Below, piece after piece: positions 54,948 through 63,630 of a stretch of 64,000 nucleotides of DNA. The notes beneath the pieces are model-generated. The model ran no database searches. It was not told where the DNA came from and worked only from the letters and a program-made list of their open reading frames with translations. The position numbers and the translations under genes are program-made. Origin of the DNA: Fusobacterium varium. GTDB lineage: Bacteria; Fusobacteriota; Fusobacteriia; Fusobacteriales; Fusobacteriaceae. Position 1 is the stretch's first letter. Each line of letters begins with the position of its first letter. The stretch is from positions 992,001 to 1,056,000 of the forward strand of contig LR134390.1 of assembly GCA_900637705.1 (NCBI GenBank). The letters are read 5' to 3'.

Positions 54948-55738
54948 AAGAAAAATTTCTTTAAAAATTTGGCTACACCATTATTATCATTAGTATCAGT
55001 GATATAATTAACTCGTGATTTTACTTCATGAGGAGCATTACCCATAGCAACCCCATATTTTACCACTGTCAGCATCTCTATATCATTAACAGCATCGCCA
55101 AAAGCTGCACATTCTTCTGGAGATATACCATAAGTTTTAAGGGTTCTTTCAAGTACCAAACCTTTATTTACTTCTCTGTTTAAAACTTCATATAGAGTAT
55201 CCATAGATTTAGCTTTATATACTTTATTACCCAATACTTTTTCCACTTCTCTATTTACTTTATCAAGAATATCAGGAGTACCCATAAATACAGTTTTAGT
55301 CATTTCATAGTTGTCAAAACTATAAAAATCTTTTTCAATAGGAATGAGATTTCTTTCTCTAGCATATTCTAGAACTTCTTTTCTGCTGGAATCCTCAACA
55401 TACCACTTATTATCTTGATAAAGATTAAGAGCAACTCCCATTTTTCTAGCTATTCTTATAATTTCTTTTACATATTCCTCTTGTAAAGGTAATTCAAAGA
55501 CAACTCTGTCATTTCTATATTCGACAACTTTGGCACCATTGTATGATATTACAACACCACCAAGATTCAGATATTCTGCATAAGGTTTAGCAGCATGATA
55601 AGTTCTTCCTGTAACTATAAATATTTTTACACCTTGTTGTTCCAATTCTTTAAGAACATCTCTATTAATGTCCGAAATTTTTTTATCAGTTGTTAAAAGT
55701 GTTCCATCTAAATCTAAAGCAACTGCTTTTATTTCCAT
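54944..55738 (-). CDS. Cof-type HAD-IIB phosphatase
   Basis: A 264-residue HAD phosphatase of the Cof/YidA group. Motif I DLDGTLLTTD (about residues 8-17), motif II FIVTGRTYHA, and motif IV FGDAVNDIEML with the cap domain between them (about 85-190). These enzymes dephosphorylate small sugar phosphates or cofactors, usually with broad taste. ATG at 55738 follows AGGTG. The gene is divergent from another HAD gene, with ~95 bases between them. The guaA promoter overlaps its end. Confidence 0.92.
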   Translation of the reverse strand: MEIKAVALDLDGTLLTTDKKISDINRDVLKELEQQGVKIFIVTGRTYHAAKPYAEYLNLGGVVISYNGAKVVEYRNDRVVFELPLQEEYVKEIIRIARKMGVALNLYQDNKWYVEDSSRKEVLEYARERNLIPIEKDFYSFDNYEMTKTVFMGTPDILDKVNREVEKVLGNKVYKAKSMDTLYEVLNREVNKGLVLERTLKTYGISPEECAAFGDAVNDIEMLTVVKYGVAMGNAPHEVKSRVNYITDTNDNNGVAKFLKKFFF

Positions 55739-55832
55739 TTTATCACCTCGATTGAATAAAAATATTGCTAAACTGATATGCATAGATTATAATACAGATT
55801 AAGGAAAATATCAAATTAAAAAGAGGTTTAAG

Positions 55833-56438
55833 ATGATAAAAAATATTATATTTGATTTAGGAAATGTGCTTATTAAATACAGTCCAGAAAGTTTTCTGGA
55901 AAAAAATGTAAAAAAAGAAAGACAGGAAAAATTTATAGCAACTGTTTTTAAAAGTAAAGAGTGGTTAGAATTAGATAGAGGAACTTTATCATATGAAGAT
56001 GCAATAGAAAAATTTGCTGAAATAATACCTGAAGATAGAGAAAACTTAGAAAAACTTTTTAAAAATAATATAATGGATTGTTTAGCGCCAATAGAAGAGA
56101 ACATTGAAATATTAAAAAAATTGAAAAAGAAAGGATATAATTTATTTGTTCTTTCTAATTTTCATAGATCAGCATTTGAGCAAGTACAAAAAGAATGGGA
56201 ATTTTTTGACGAATTTGATGGTGGAGTTATATCTTGTTACTGTCATCTGTTAAAGCCAAATCAAAGAATATATGAGTTATTGTTAGCCAGATATGGACTT
56301 ATTCCTGAAGAAACATTATTTATAGATGATACCAAAATTAATGTAGAAAAAGCAGAAAAAATAGGAATGGGAGGAATTTACCTCGATTTGCCAGAAATGT
56401 TAGAAAAATTATTAAAAAAGAAAGGAATAGAAGTATAA
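55833..56438 (+). CDS. HAD-IA family phosphatase (YihX-like)
   Basis: A 201-residue HAD hydrolase. Motif I is FDLGNVLIKY (note Gly for the usual second Asp+2 residue: D-L-G-N, as in the YihX/epoxide-hydrolase-like branch), motif II FVLSNFH, motif III with KPNQRIYELLLARYGL, motif IV FIDDTKINVEKAEKIGM. The helical cap lies about residues 17-85. A sugar-phosphate phosphatase is the best guess. ATG follows AAAGAGG. No terminator is evident. Confidence 0.88.
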   Translation: MIKNIIFDLGNVLIKYSPESFLEKNVKKERQEKFIATVFKSKEWLELDRGTLSYEDAIEKFAEIIPEDRENLEKLFKNNIMDCLAPIEENIEILKKLKKKGYNLFVLSNFHRSAFEQVQKEWEFFDEFDGGVISCYCHLLKPNQRIYELLLARYGLIPEETLFIDDTKINVEKAEKIGMGGIYLDLPEMLEKLLKKKGIEV

Positions 56439-56800
56439 AATTAGTAAATGTTGTTGACTAAAAGGAAAGTGATTATCTTCTTGAAGATTACTAAAGAAAT
56501 GCTTGCCCCTTAGAAATAAGTAGAAAAGAGTATAAATAAAGAAAAATTGGATAAAATAATTTAAAATATGTTATTATGAATTAATTAAATACTTTTTTTA
56601 ATTACTTAAATATCTTTTGCTGATGTTATTATTGAAGCTACTTAAAAATTTTTTTAAAAAAATGAAATTTTCAATACACAAATGAGAAAATATGTAGTAT
56701 AATACGGGAAAGTTATATTGTATTTAAAAGCCAGGAATAAAGTTGGTTTTTTGATATAATATTTTTAAAACCAATAAGCAGGCAAGAGGGGGAAAAGAAA
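56439..56800 (+). other. Leader region of the HTH-TPR gene
   Basis: About 360 AT-rich bases without a gene. TATAAT at 56698-56703 is a likely -10. Downstream is a terminator-like hairpin, AAAAGCCA (56726-56733) with TGGTTTTT (56744-56751), whose right arm can instead pair with AAAACCAA (56767-56774). Confidence 0.5.
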
Positions 56801-58030
56801 ATGTTTTTGTCACCAGAAGAAAAATTATTAGCCTTTAGAAAGAAGCATAGAATAACTCAAGGAGAATTAGTGGGGGATGATATTACTAGAGTTTTTTTAG
56901 GTATGATTGAAATAGGTAAAAGATCACTGACAGAAAAAACAGCTAAATTACTTTGCAAAAATTTTACTAAGATATTAGGAGAAAGAGGAATAAAAGACTC
57001 TATAAAACTAAGCGAGCTTATGAAAACAAAAGAAGAGCAGGCTTTAGAATATTTAGAGAATATAACTAAAGATGAAAATTCAGATCTTAAAGAAAATATT
57101 TGGGAAATAGAAGAGGCTCTTTTTGAATTAAATGATAATGATAGAAGTGAGTATTGCATGAGGCTCTTTGCAAGATTTGAAAGCGAAGGAAACTACTTAG
57201 ATGCAAGAGATTATATTTTAAAATCTCTTCATGGTATTAGAAAGATAGCTGATCTTAAAGAAAAATTACTAGAAATTATGAAACTTAATAAAATATTAGG
57301 AGATTATAAAAATAGTGTATTTACTTATAGAAAGTTTGAAGATAGACTTTTAAAAGAAAAGTGGAGCAAAGAATATGAAATACTTCAATATAAATATGCA
57401 GAAGCTTTAGTAGAAACTGGAGTATATACTGAAGCTTTAAATATATTAAAGTTTTTATTTAAAAAATCTAAAAATGAAGACTTCTTATTTGAAGTAAGAA
57501 AAATGATAGCTAAAACTTACAAAAATATGGGAGATTATGAAGAAGCTTCTAAGGAATATGTTTCTTTAGCCAAAGGAAGAAGTTCTGAAGAAAAGGCAGA
57601 AGCATATAGTAAACTTATCGAAATAGGAATACTTACTGAAGACAAAGTATTTTTAAAGAAATTCTATGAGAAATGTAAGGATAATTATGAGATAAGTGGA
57701 ATAAAAGAGGAATGTGAAAATTTTGATGTACTTGTTCTGTTAGGAAAAGGTGCAAAAGAATTAGGAAAAACAAAAGACAGCAAGTCTTTTTATATGGAAG
57801 CATTAATGGTAGGAAAAAATTCTGGGTGCGAAATAGAAGAAAGAATGGAAATAATAGCTGAATTATTCCAAATGTTTGAAAAAAGTGATTTTTATTCTGT
57901 TCAAAGTATAGAAAATGAGTATATCAGCTTGTTAGAATTGAAAAAAGACTATAAGCCAGCTATAAAAATACTTGAATACTATCAAAAAAATATGCCTAGT
58001 GAAGTTTTAAAAAAATTTGAAATATTTTAA
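56801..58030 (+). CDS. HTH (XRE-like) and TPR repeat regulator
   Basis: A 409-residue protein. Residues 5-70 look like an XRE-type HTH (LLAFRKKHRITQGELVGDDITRVFLGMIEIGKRSLTEKTAKLL), and the rest is helical with TPR-like repeats, for example YAEALVETGVYTEALNILKFL, IAKTYKNMGDYEEASKEYVSLA and LGKGAKELGKTKDSKSFYMEAL. HTH plus TPR is the layout of RRNPP regulators that bind peptides or proteins, but no pheromone-like small gene is seen next to it. ATG follows GAGGGGG. A possible attenuator precedes it. Target genes unknown. Confidence 0.8.
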   Translation: MFLSPEEKLLAFRKKHRITQGELVGDDITRVFLGMIEIGKRSLTEKTAKLLCKNFTKILGERGIKDSIKLSELMKTKEEQALEYLENITKDENSDLKENIWEIEEALFELNDNDRSEYCMRLFARFESEGNYLDARDYILKSLHGIRKIADLKEKLLEIMKLNKILGDYKNSVFTYRKFEDRLLKEKWSKEYEILQYKYAEALVETGVYTEALNILKFLFKKSKNEDFLFEVRKMIAKTYKNMGDYEEASKEYVSLAKGRSSEEKAEAYSKLIEIGILTEDKVFLKKFYEKCKDNYEISGIKEECENFDVLVLLGKGAKELGKTKDSKSFYMEALMVGKNSGCEIEERMEIIAELFQMFEKSDFYSVQSIENEYISLLELKKDYKPAIKILEYYQKNMPSEVLKKFEIF

Positions 58031-58037
58031 GAATGGT

Positions 58038-58076
58038 AACTCTCTCCTTTTCTAATATTAGGAGGGAGTTTTTTTT
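58038..58076 (+). terminator. Intrinsic terminator after the HTH-TPR gene
   Basis: AACTCTCTCCT (58038-58048) pairs with AGGAGGGAGTT (58060-58070), one G-U, then eight Ts. Confidence 0.85.
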
Positions 58077-58078
58077 AT

Positions 58079-58104
58079 AAAAAAACCACTACTTTAAGTA
58101 GTGG
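58079..58104 (-). terminator. Intrinsic terminator of the PTS EIIA gene
   Basis: CCACTACTT and AAGTAGTGG form a 9-base inverted repeat; the minus strand ends in seven Ts. Confidence 0.8.
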
Positions 58105-58114
58105 TAATAATTAA

Positions 58115-58611
58115 TTATTTTTTAAGTTGCACTCTCATCAAAAGATCTCCAACTTTAACATCTTTACCTTTTGCAACAACATCAATTTTTTCTATCATAT
58201 CCATATTATTTATAATAACAGGTGTTTTTACTGAAGGCACTTTACTTTTGATAAATTCAAGATCATATTCAACTAACTTATCCCCAACTTTAACTTGGTT
58301 TCCAGCAGCTACTCTTTTAAATCCTTCACCTTTTAAAGTAACAGTATCTATTCCAAAATGAACTATCATTTCAAGTCCATTAGGAGTTTCAAAACTTACT
58401 GCATGATTAGTTTCAAAAATATCTATTTCACCATCTACTGGAGCACAAACAACTCCTTCAGTTGGGTCAATAGCACATCCATCGCCTACCATTTTTTGAG
58501 CAAAAGCTTCATCAGGAACTTCTGATAAATCTATAACTTTTCCATTAAGTGGAGAATATATATCAAACCATTCCTCTTCTTTCTTTTTTTAAACATGTCA
58601 AATAATCCCAT
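58115..58611 (-). pseudogene. crr: PTS glucose-type EIIA (Crr-like), frameshifted at the N-terminus
   Basis: EIIA passes phosphate from HPr to a sugar permease and often controls other transporters. The body (MVGDGCAIDPTEGVVCAPVDGEI, then MIVHFGIDTVTLKGEGF with the active-site His) is intact. Upstream the frame is shifted: ATG at 58611 starts GLFDMFKKK, but the A7 run (58584-58590) is one base short. With eight As it reads KKKEEEWFDIYSPLNGKVIDLSEVPDEAFAQK, the normal start, for a 165-residue protein (typical 160-170). ATG follows GGGAGG. No PTS permease gene is nearby, so it probably serves several EIIBC components or acts as a regulator. The symbol is by family. Confidence 0.9.
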
Positions 58612-58991
58612 ATTTTCCTCCCTATTTTTTAAGATTTAGAAATTATAAACAATGTATATAAGATATTATTTCACACTTTTCAAAATAAATCAAATTATTA
58701 TTTGAAAAATTTTAAACCATAAATAGTAATATTTCTAAGCTACAATATTAATATAGAAAAATATAAATAAAGAGGAAAAAAATAAGAATGAGTATAATAT
58801 AATATATAGAGGAATAATATTTTTAAACTGAGTAATAAAATATAAAATAAATGTAATGAAAAAAGAATAAAAAAAATATTGTTTTAAAATAGTTGACAAA
58901 ATAAAAAAAGTGTTCTATAATCAAAATATAAAAAATAATTATTGTCATAAACTAATTAATAATATATAAGATGATGAAGGAGGTTGGTTAT
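58612..58991 (+). other. Control region of clpB
   Basis: About 380 AT-rich bases with no gene. It holds the clpB promoter (58893-58921). No CIRCE element (TTAGCACTC-N9-GAGTGCTAA) is seen, so HrcA control is not apparent here. Confidence 0.6.
58893..58921 (+). promoter_or_regulatory. Consensus sigma-70 promoter of clpB
   Basis: TTGACA (58893-58898), 17-base spacer, TATAAT (58916-58921): a perfect housekeeping promoter. Confidence 0.85.
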
Positions 58992-61568
58992 ATGAATCCA
59001 AACAAATTTACAGAGAATTCATTACTTGCTTTAAATGAAGCTCAGGCCCTTACTATGAGAGCTAAGCAACAGACGATAAAACCTGAATTTTTAGCATTGG
59101 CACTTCTGAAAAATCCAGAAGGTCTTATCCCTAGAATTATGGAAAAGCTAGAATTGAATCTCAACTATATTATTGGGCAGATAGAAAATGAAGTGAATAA
59201 ATTCCCTAGAATAGAAGGAAGTAGTTTGGGAGATGTCACTTTAGATCAATCTACTCATAGAGTTTTAATAGAAGCAGAAAATATAATGGAAAAGATGGGA
59301 GATTCTTATGTCAGCGTAGAACACATCTTTTGGGCATTAATAAAAGAAATGCCTCTATTGAAAAGAATAGGAATAGATGAAAAAAAATATGAAGCAGCAG
59401 TAAAAGAAGTAAGAGGAAATCAAAAAGTAGACTCTCAAAATCCAGAAGCAACATATGAAGTACTTGAAAAATATGCAAGAGATCTTGTTGAATTAGCAAG
59501 ACAAGGTAAAATAGATCCTATTATAGGAAGAGATAGTGAAATAAGAAGAACTATACAGATAATTTCAAGAAGAACAAAAAATAATCCTATACTAATAGGG
59601 GAACCTGGAGTAGGTAAAACTGCTATAGCAGAAGGTCTTGCTCAGAGAATACTTAATGGTGATGTTCCAGAGTCATTAAAAGGAAAGAAACTTTACTCAT
59701 TAGATATGGGTGCTTTGATAGCTGGAGCAAAATTCAGAGGAGAATTTGAAGAAAGACTTAAAGGTGTATTAAAAGAAGTAGAAAGTTCAAATGGTAATAT
59801 AATATTGTTTATAGATGAAATACATACTATAGTTGGTGCAGGAAAAACTGATGGAGCAATGGATGCAGGAAATATTTTGAAACCTATGCTTGCAAGAGGA
59901 GAAGTAAGAGTAATAGGTGCTACTACTATAGATGAATACAGAAAATATATTGAAAAAGATGCTGCTCTAGAAAGAAGATTCCAGATAGTAATGGTTGATG
60001 AACCTACTGTTGAAGACACTATATCTATTTTAAGAGGGCTTAAAGAAAAGTTTGAAATGTATCATGGAGTAAGAATATCTGACTCAGCAATAGTTTCGGC
60101 AGCTACTTTGAGTAATAGATATATAGCAGACAGACAGCTTCCAGATAAAGCTATTGACCTTATAGACGAAGCAGCAGCCATGATAAGAACAGAAATTGAT
60201 TCTATGCCAGCAGAACTAGATGAATTAACTAGAAAAAGTATGCAGCTTGAAATAGAGAAAGAAGCTTTGAAAAAAGAAACAGATCAGGGTTCAAAGGATA
60301 GATTAGAAATACTTGAAAAAGAACTGGCAGAAATGAATGCTAAAAAATCTTTATTAAAATCACAATGGGAACTGGAAAAAAGAGATATAACTAGAGTTAA
60401 ACAGCTTAAAGAAGAAGCAGAAAAAGTTAAACTTGAAATGGAACAAGCTGAGAGAAATTATGATTTAAGCAGATTATCAGAATTAAAATATGGAAAATTA
60501 GCAGGTATTGAAAAAGAAATACAGGAACAGCAGGAAAAATTAGATGCAACTTATGGAAATAGTGGATTATTAAAACAAGAAGTTACTGCTGATGAAATAG
60601 CAGACATTGTTTCTAAATGGACAGGTATTCCAGTATCTAAATTGGCTGAAACTGAGAAAGAAAAAATACTTAATCTAGAAAATAGTTTGAAAAATAGAGT
60701 AAAAGGACAAGATGAAGCTGTAAAAGCAGTAGCAGATACTATGATAAGATCAAGAGCTGGATTGAAAGATAAAAACAGACCTATGGGTTCATTTATATTC
60801 TTAGGACCAACAGGAGTTGGAAAAACTTATCTTGCTAAATCTTTAGCTTATAATTTGTTTGATAATGAAGATAATGTTATAAGAATAGATATGAGTGAAT
60901 ATATGGATAAATTCTCAACTACTAGATTGATAGGAGCACCTCCAGGATATGTAGGATATGAAGAAGGAGGACAGCTTACAGAAGCAGTGAGAACAAAACC
61001 TTACTCAGTAATTCTGTTTGATGAAATAGAAAAAGCTCATCCAGATGTATTTAATATTCTCCTTCAAGTACTTGATGATGGTAGACTTACAGATGGACAA
61101 GGTAGAATGATAGACTTTAAAAATACTTTGATAATTATGACTTCTAATATTGGAAGCCATCTAATACTTGAAGATATTAATTTAAAAGAAGAAACTAAAG
61201 AAAGAGTGCTTGACCAATTAAAAGCTAATTTCAGACCAGAATTTTTAAACAGAGTGGACGAAATTATTCTATTTAAAGCTTTAGATTTAGCTTCAATAAA
61301 AGATATTGTAAGATTATCATTAGAATCTGTACAAGAAAAAGTAAAAGACAGATATATAGAATTACATTTTACAGAACCAGTTGTTGAATATTTAGCAACT
61401 AATGCTTATGATCCTCAATATGGAGCTAGACCACTTAGACGTTATATTCAAAAACAACTTGAAACATCACTTGCAAAAATGATACTTTCTAACAGAATTA
61501 AAGAAAGAGATAAAGTTGATGTAGAACTTGTAAATGGACAAATAGAATTTAAAGTAAGAGAGAAATAA
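58992..61568 (+). CDS. clpB: ATP-dependent disaggregase ClpB
   Basis: An 858-residue Hsp100 chaperone that pulls proteins out of aggregates with DnaK. N-domain ([18 protein letters not shown]), first AAA+ module with [13 protein letters not shown] (about 198-210) and [13 protein letters not shown], coiled-coil M-domain (about 400-525), second module with [15 protein letters not shown] and [14 protein letters not shown], then the D2-small domain ([15 protein letters not shown]). M-domain length separates it from ClpC. ATG at 58992 follows AAGGAGG; upstream in-frame Mets overlap the site. Heat-shock control is likely but not visible beyond the strong promoter. Confidence 0.97.
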   Translation: MNPNKFTENSLLALNEAQALTMRAKQQTIKPEFLALALLKNPEGLIPRIMEKLELNLNYIIGQIENEVNKFPRIEGSSLGDVTLDQSTHRVLIEAENIMEKMGDSYVSVEHIFWALIKEMPLLKRIGIDEKKYEAAVKEVRGNQKVDSQNPEATYEVLEKYARDLVELARQGKIDPIIGRDSEIRRTIQIISRRTKNNPILIGEPGVGKTAIAEGLAQRILNGDVPESLKGKKLYSLDMGALIAGAKFRGEFEERLKGVLKEVESSNGNIILFIDEIHTIVGAGKTDGAMDAGNILKPMLARGEVRVIGATTIDEYRKYIEKDAALERRFQIVMVDEPTVEDTISILRGLKEKFEMYHGVRISDSAIVSAATLSNRYIADRQLPDKAIDLIDEAAAMIRTEIDSMPAELDELTRKSMQLEIEKEALKKETDQGSKDRLEILEKELAEMNAKKSLLKSQWELEKRDITRVKQLKEEAEKVKLEMEQAERNYDLSRLSELKYGKLAGIEKEIQEQQEKLDATYGNSGLLKQEVTADEIADIVSKWTGIPVSKLAETEKEKILNLENSLKNRVKGQDEAVKAVADTMIRSRAGLKDKNRPMGSFIFLGPTGVGKTYLAKSLAYNLFDNEDNVIRIDMSEYMDKFSTTRLIGAPPGYVGYEEGGQLTEAVRTKPYSVILFDEIEKAHPDVFNILLQVLDDGRLTDGQGRMIDFKNTLIIMTSNIGSHLILEDINLKEETKERVLDQLKANFRPEFLNRVDEIILFKALDLASIKDIVRLSLESVQEKVKDRYIELHFTEPVVEYLATNAYDPQYGARPLRRYIQKQLETSLAKMILSNRIKERDKVDVELVNGQIEFKVREK

Positions 61569-61576
61569 TAAAAAAT

Positions 61577-61721
61577 AAAGAGATTGATTAAAAACTAGAA
61601 TAAATTTTAGAAATTTGGAAATTAGAAAGGTTTGTGCAATATTTTATGAACAAAATTAGTAACAAACCTTTCTACTGAAAAAGTTCTAAATTTATATTTC
61701 TGTTTATGTATCAATCTCTTT
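61577..61721. terminator. Nested inverted repeats between clpB and the flavocytochrome gene
   Basis: Three nested stems share one axis: AAAGAGATTGAT (61577-61588)/ATCAATCTCTTT (61710-61721), TAAATTTTAGAA (61601-61612)/TTCTAAATTTA (61684-61694), and AGAAAGGTTTGT (61624-61635)/ACAAACCTTTCT (61662-61673). Outer T and A runs allow termination from both sides. Confidence 0.7.
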
Positions 61722-61741
61722 TTAATATTTATAAAGATTTA

Positions 61742-63451
61742 TTATTTAGAATTTTTAACAAAATCAGCAGCATTTTCACCAGCTATTTTACCAAAAACTG
61801 TAATATCAGTTACAGCATTTCCACCGATTCTGTTACCACCATGTACTCCACCAGTAATTTCTCCAGCAGCATATAATCCAGGGATAACTTTTCCTTCTGG
61901 AGTAAGAACTTCAGTATTAGTATTGATACGAACTCCTCCCATAGTATGGTGAATAGCAGGAGATACTTCAATAGCATAGAAAGGAGCTTTTACAAGTTCT
62001 CTAGGAAGTCCTTTTTTACCAAAGTCTTTGTCTTCACCAGCTTTAACATATCCATTATAAGTTGCAATAGTTTTAACAAAAGTTTTTGGTTCTATTCCAA
62101 CTTTTTTAGCCAATTCTTCTAAAGTAGAAGCTTCTACAGCAAATCCCTGTTTAACATATCCATTTATAGCAGAAAGATTTTCTCTTGTACCTTGGTCAAA
62201 TACTAGGAAAGCACTTGCACCTTTTTGAGCAAGTTCAGCTTTAGAAACAACATCTCTAGTTTCTAGTTCATTGATAAATCTTTTTCCATCTCTATTGATT
62301 AAGATTGCCCCTTCTCCTCTTACACTTTCAGTAATCATAGCAGTATTGTTATGAACAACAGTAGGATGAGTTTGAATTTCAGACATATCAACAAGATCAG
62401 CTCCAGCAGCTTTAGTCATTTTGATACCTTCTCCAGTGATAGCAGGACTGTTAGTAGAACCAAATCCTTTAAGAGCAGGATTGTATTCTTCTATCATAGC
62501 AGGATTAGCTCCAAATCCACCAGTAGCCATAATTACAGCTTTAGCAGAAATAATATAAGTTTTTCCCTGATGTTTAACTTCTACCCCAGTAACTTTATCA
62601 CCAGTTTTTATTAATTTAGTAACTTCGCTTTCAGTTCTGATTTCAATACCTAATTTATCAGCAGTATCACTAAGAGCAGCTACTACAACAGGTCCCACAG
62701 CTTTTCCACCAGTTGGTCTGTGAATTCTTTTTACACTTTGACCTCCAGAGAAAGAAACTTCTGTAAGATCAGTTCCTTTTGAAATAAGCCAGTCAATAAT
62801 ATATTTAGATTCTTCAGTCATTTTTTTAAGAAGTTCAGGATTGTTTTTATTTTTTCCACCTTTCATAGTATCATTGTAGAAGAGTTCTTCTGAATCTTCA
62901 ATACCTAATTTTTTTTGAAGAGAAGTATTAGCAGCATTGATACCACCAGTTGCATAGTTAGTATTTCCACCTAACATAGCCATTTTTTCTAAAAGGATAA
63001 CATTAGCTCCTTTTTCTTTTGCAGCAATAGCAGCAGTAAGTCCAGCACCTCCACCACCAACTACAACAATATCAGTAGATATGTCAGTAAGAACTACATC
63101 AGGTTTTTTAGAAGGTGTTTTACTTACTAATTTGATTCCAGCTTGAGCCACAGCAGAACCTACAGCCTCTTTTATCCCTTCAGAAGTATAAGTAGCTCCA
63201 GCAACATTATCAATTTCTATACTTTGGTTTTCTACGATTTCTTTAGTAATCTGCTCCATAGCTTTTTTAGTGAAGGCAGTTTCCTCATGTTTAAGTATTT
63301 CTACTCCTTTAATCTCATTTCCCTCATAAGTAACATTAACTTTAATATCTCCTTTATAGCCTGCTCCAACACCTTCAATAGTTTTTGCACTAACTGTAGA
63401 AGATATCATGATAGTTAAGGCAGACAATAAGCATAACAGTTTTTTCCTCAT
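61742..63451 (-). CDS. Periplasmic flavocytochrome/fumarate-reductase-type protein with FMN-binding domain
   Basis: A 569-residue exported reductase. Signal peptide 1-22, then an FMN-binding domain (about 25-100) with the covalent-FMN threonine in GATYTSEG, and an FAD domain starting DIVVVGGGGAGLTAAIAAKEKGANVILLEK (about 128). Substrate-site segments: GGNTNYATGG, HPTVVH, and the late [16 protein letters not shown] and [22 protein letters not shown]. Related enzymes reduce fumarate, urocanate or other enoates during anaerobic growth, often receiving electrons through FMN. A consensus promoter and a TATGCAT inverted repeat precede it. A near-identical paralogue follows upstream. The acceptor is unknown. 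Confidence 0.9.
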   Translation of the reverse strand: MRKKLLCLLSALTIMISSTVSAKTIEGVGAGYKGDIKVNVTYEGNEIKGVEILKHEETAFTKKAMEQITKEIVENQSIEIDNVAGATYTSEGIKEAVGSAVAQAGIKLVSKTPSKKPDVVLTDISTDIVVVGGGGAGLTAAIAAKEKGANVILLEKMAMLGGNTNYATGGINAANTSLQKKLGIEDSEELFYNDTMKGGKNKNNPELLKKMTEESKYIIDWLISKGTDLTEVSFSGGQSVKRIHRPTGGKAVGPVVVAALSDTADKLGIEIRTESEVTKLIKTGDKVTGVEVKHQGKTYIISAKAVIMATGGFGANPAMIEEYNPALKGFGSTNSPAITGEGIKMTKAAGADLVDMSEIQTHPTVVHNNTAMITESVRGEGAILINRDGKRFINELETRDVVSKAELAQKGASAFLVFDQGTRENLSAINGYVKQGFAVEASTLEELAKKVGIEPKTFVKTIATYNGYVKAGEDKDFGKKGLPRELVKAPFYAIEVSPAIHHTMGGVRINTNTEVLTPEGKVIPGLYAAGEITGGVHGGNRIGGNAVTDITVFGKIAGENAADFVKNSK

Positions 63452-63486
63452 ATTTCACCCCTCATTTAAATATATAGTGTATTTTT

Positions 63487-63506
63487 TATGCATAAAATGA
63501 TGCATA
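63487..63506. promoter_or_regulatory. Inverted repeat TATGCAT-N6-ATGCATA (candidate operator)
   Basis: TATGCAT (63487-63493) and ATGCATA (63500-63506) flank six bases, just after the expected transcription start of the flavocytochrome gene. Confidence 0.55.
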
Positions 63507-63519
63507 CCATTACCATTAT

Positions 63520-63549
63520 ATTATATATTATATATAAAAAGAATGTCAA
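63520..63549 (-). promoter_or_regulatory. Promoter of the flavocytochrome gene
   Basis: On the minus strand TTGACA (63549-63544), an 18-base spacer and TATAAT (63525-63520). The region has further TATAAT-like repeats. Confidence 0.7.
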
Positions 63550-63590
63550 ACATTTATTTTAAAAATCTATTTCTAAGTTTTTAAGATAAT

Positions 63591-63616
63591 AAAAGAGCGA
63601 CTAAAAAGTCGCTCTC
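63591..63616 (-). terminator. Terminator of the second flavocytochrome gene
   Basis: GAGCGACT (63595-63602) pairs with AGTCGCTC (63607-63614); on the minus strand it ends in TTTTATT. Confidence 0.8.
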
Positions 63617-63630
63617 AAAGATAATATTAA

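Noticed and set aside
56801-58030. Complete RRNPP quorum-sensing pair
   Set aside because: The HTH-TPR layout fits, but no small signal-peptide-bearing gene was found next to it, so only the regulator is called.
58612-58991. CIRCE element for HrcA upstream of clpB
   Set aside because: No TTAGCACTC/GAGTGCTAA pair is present.
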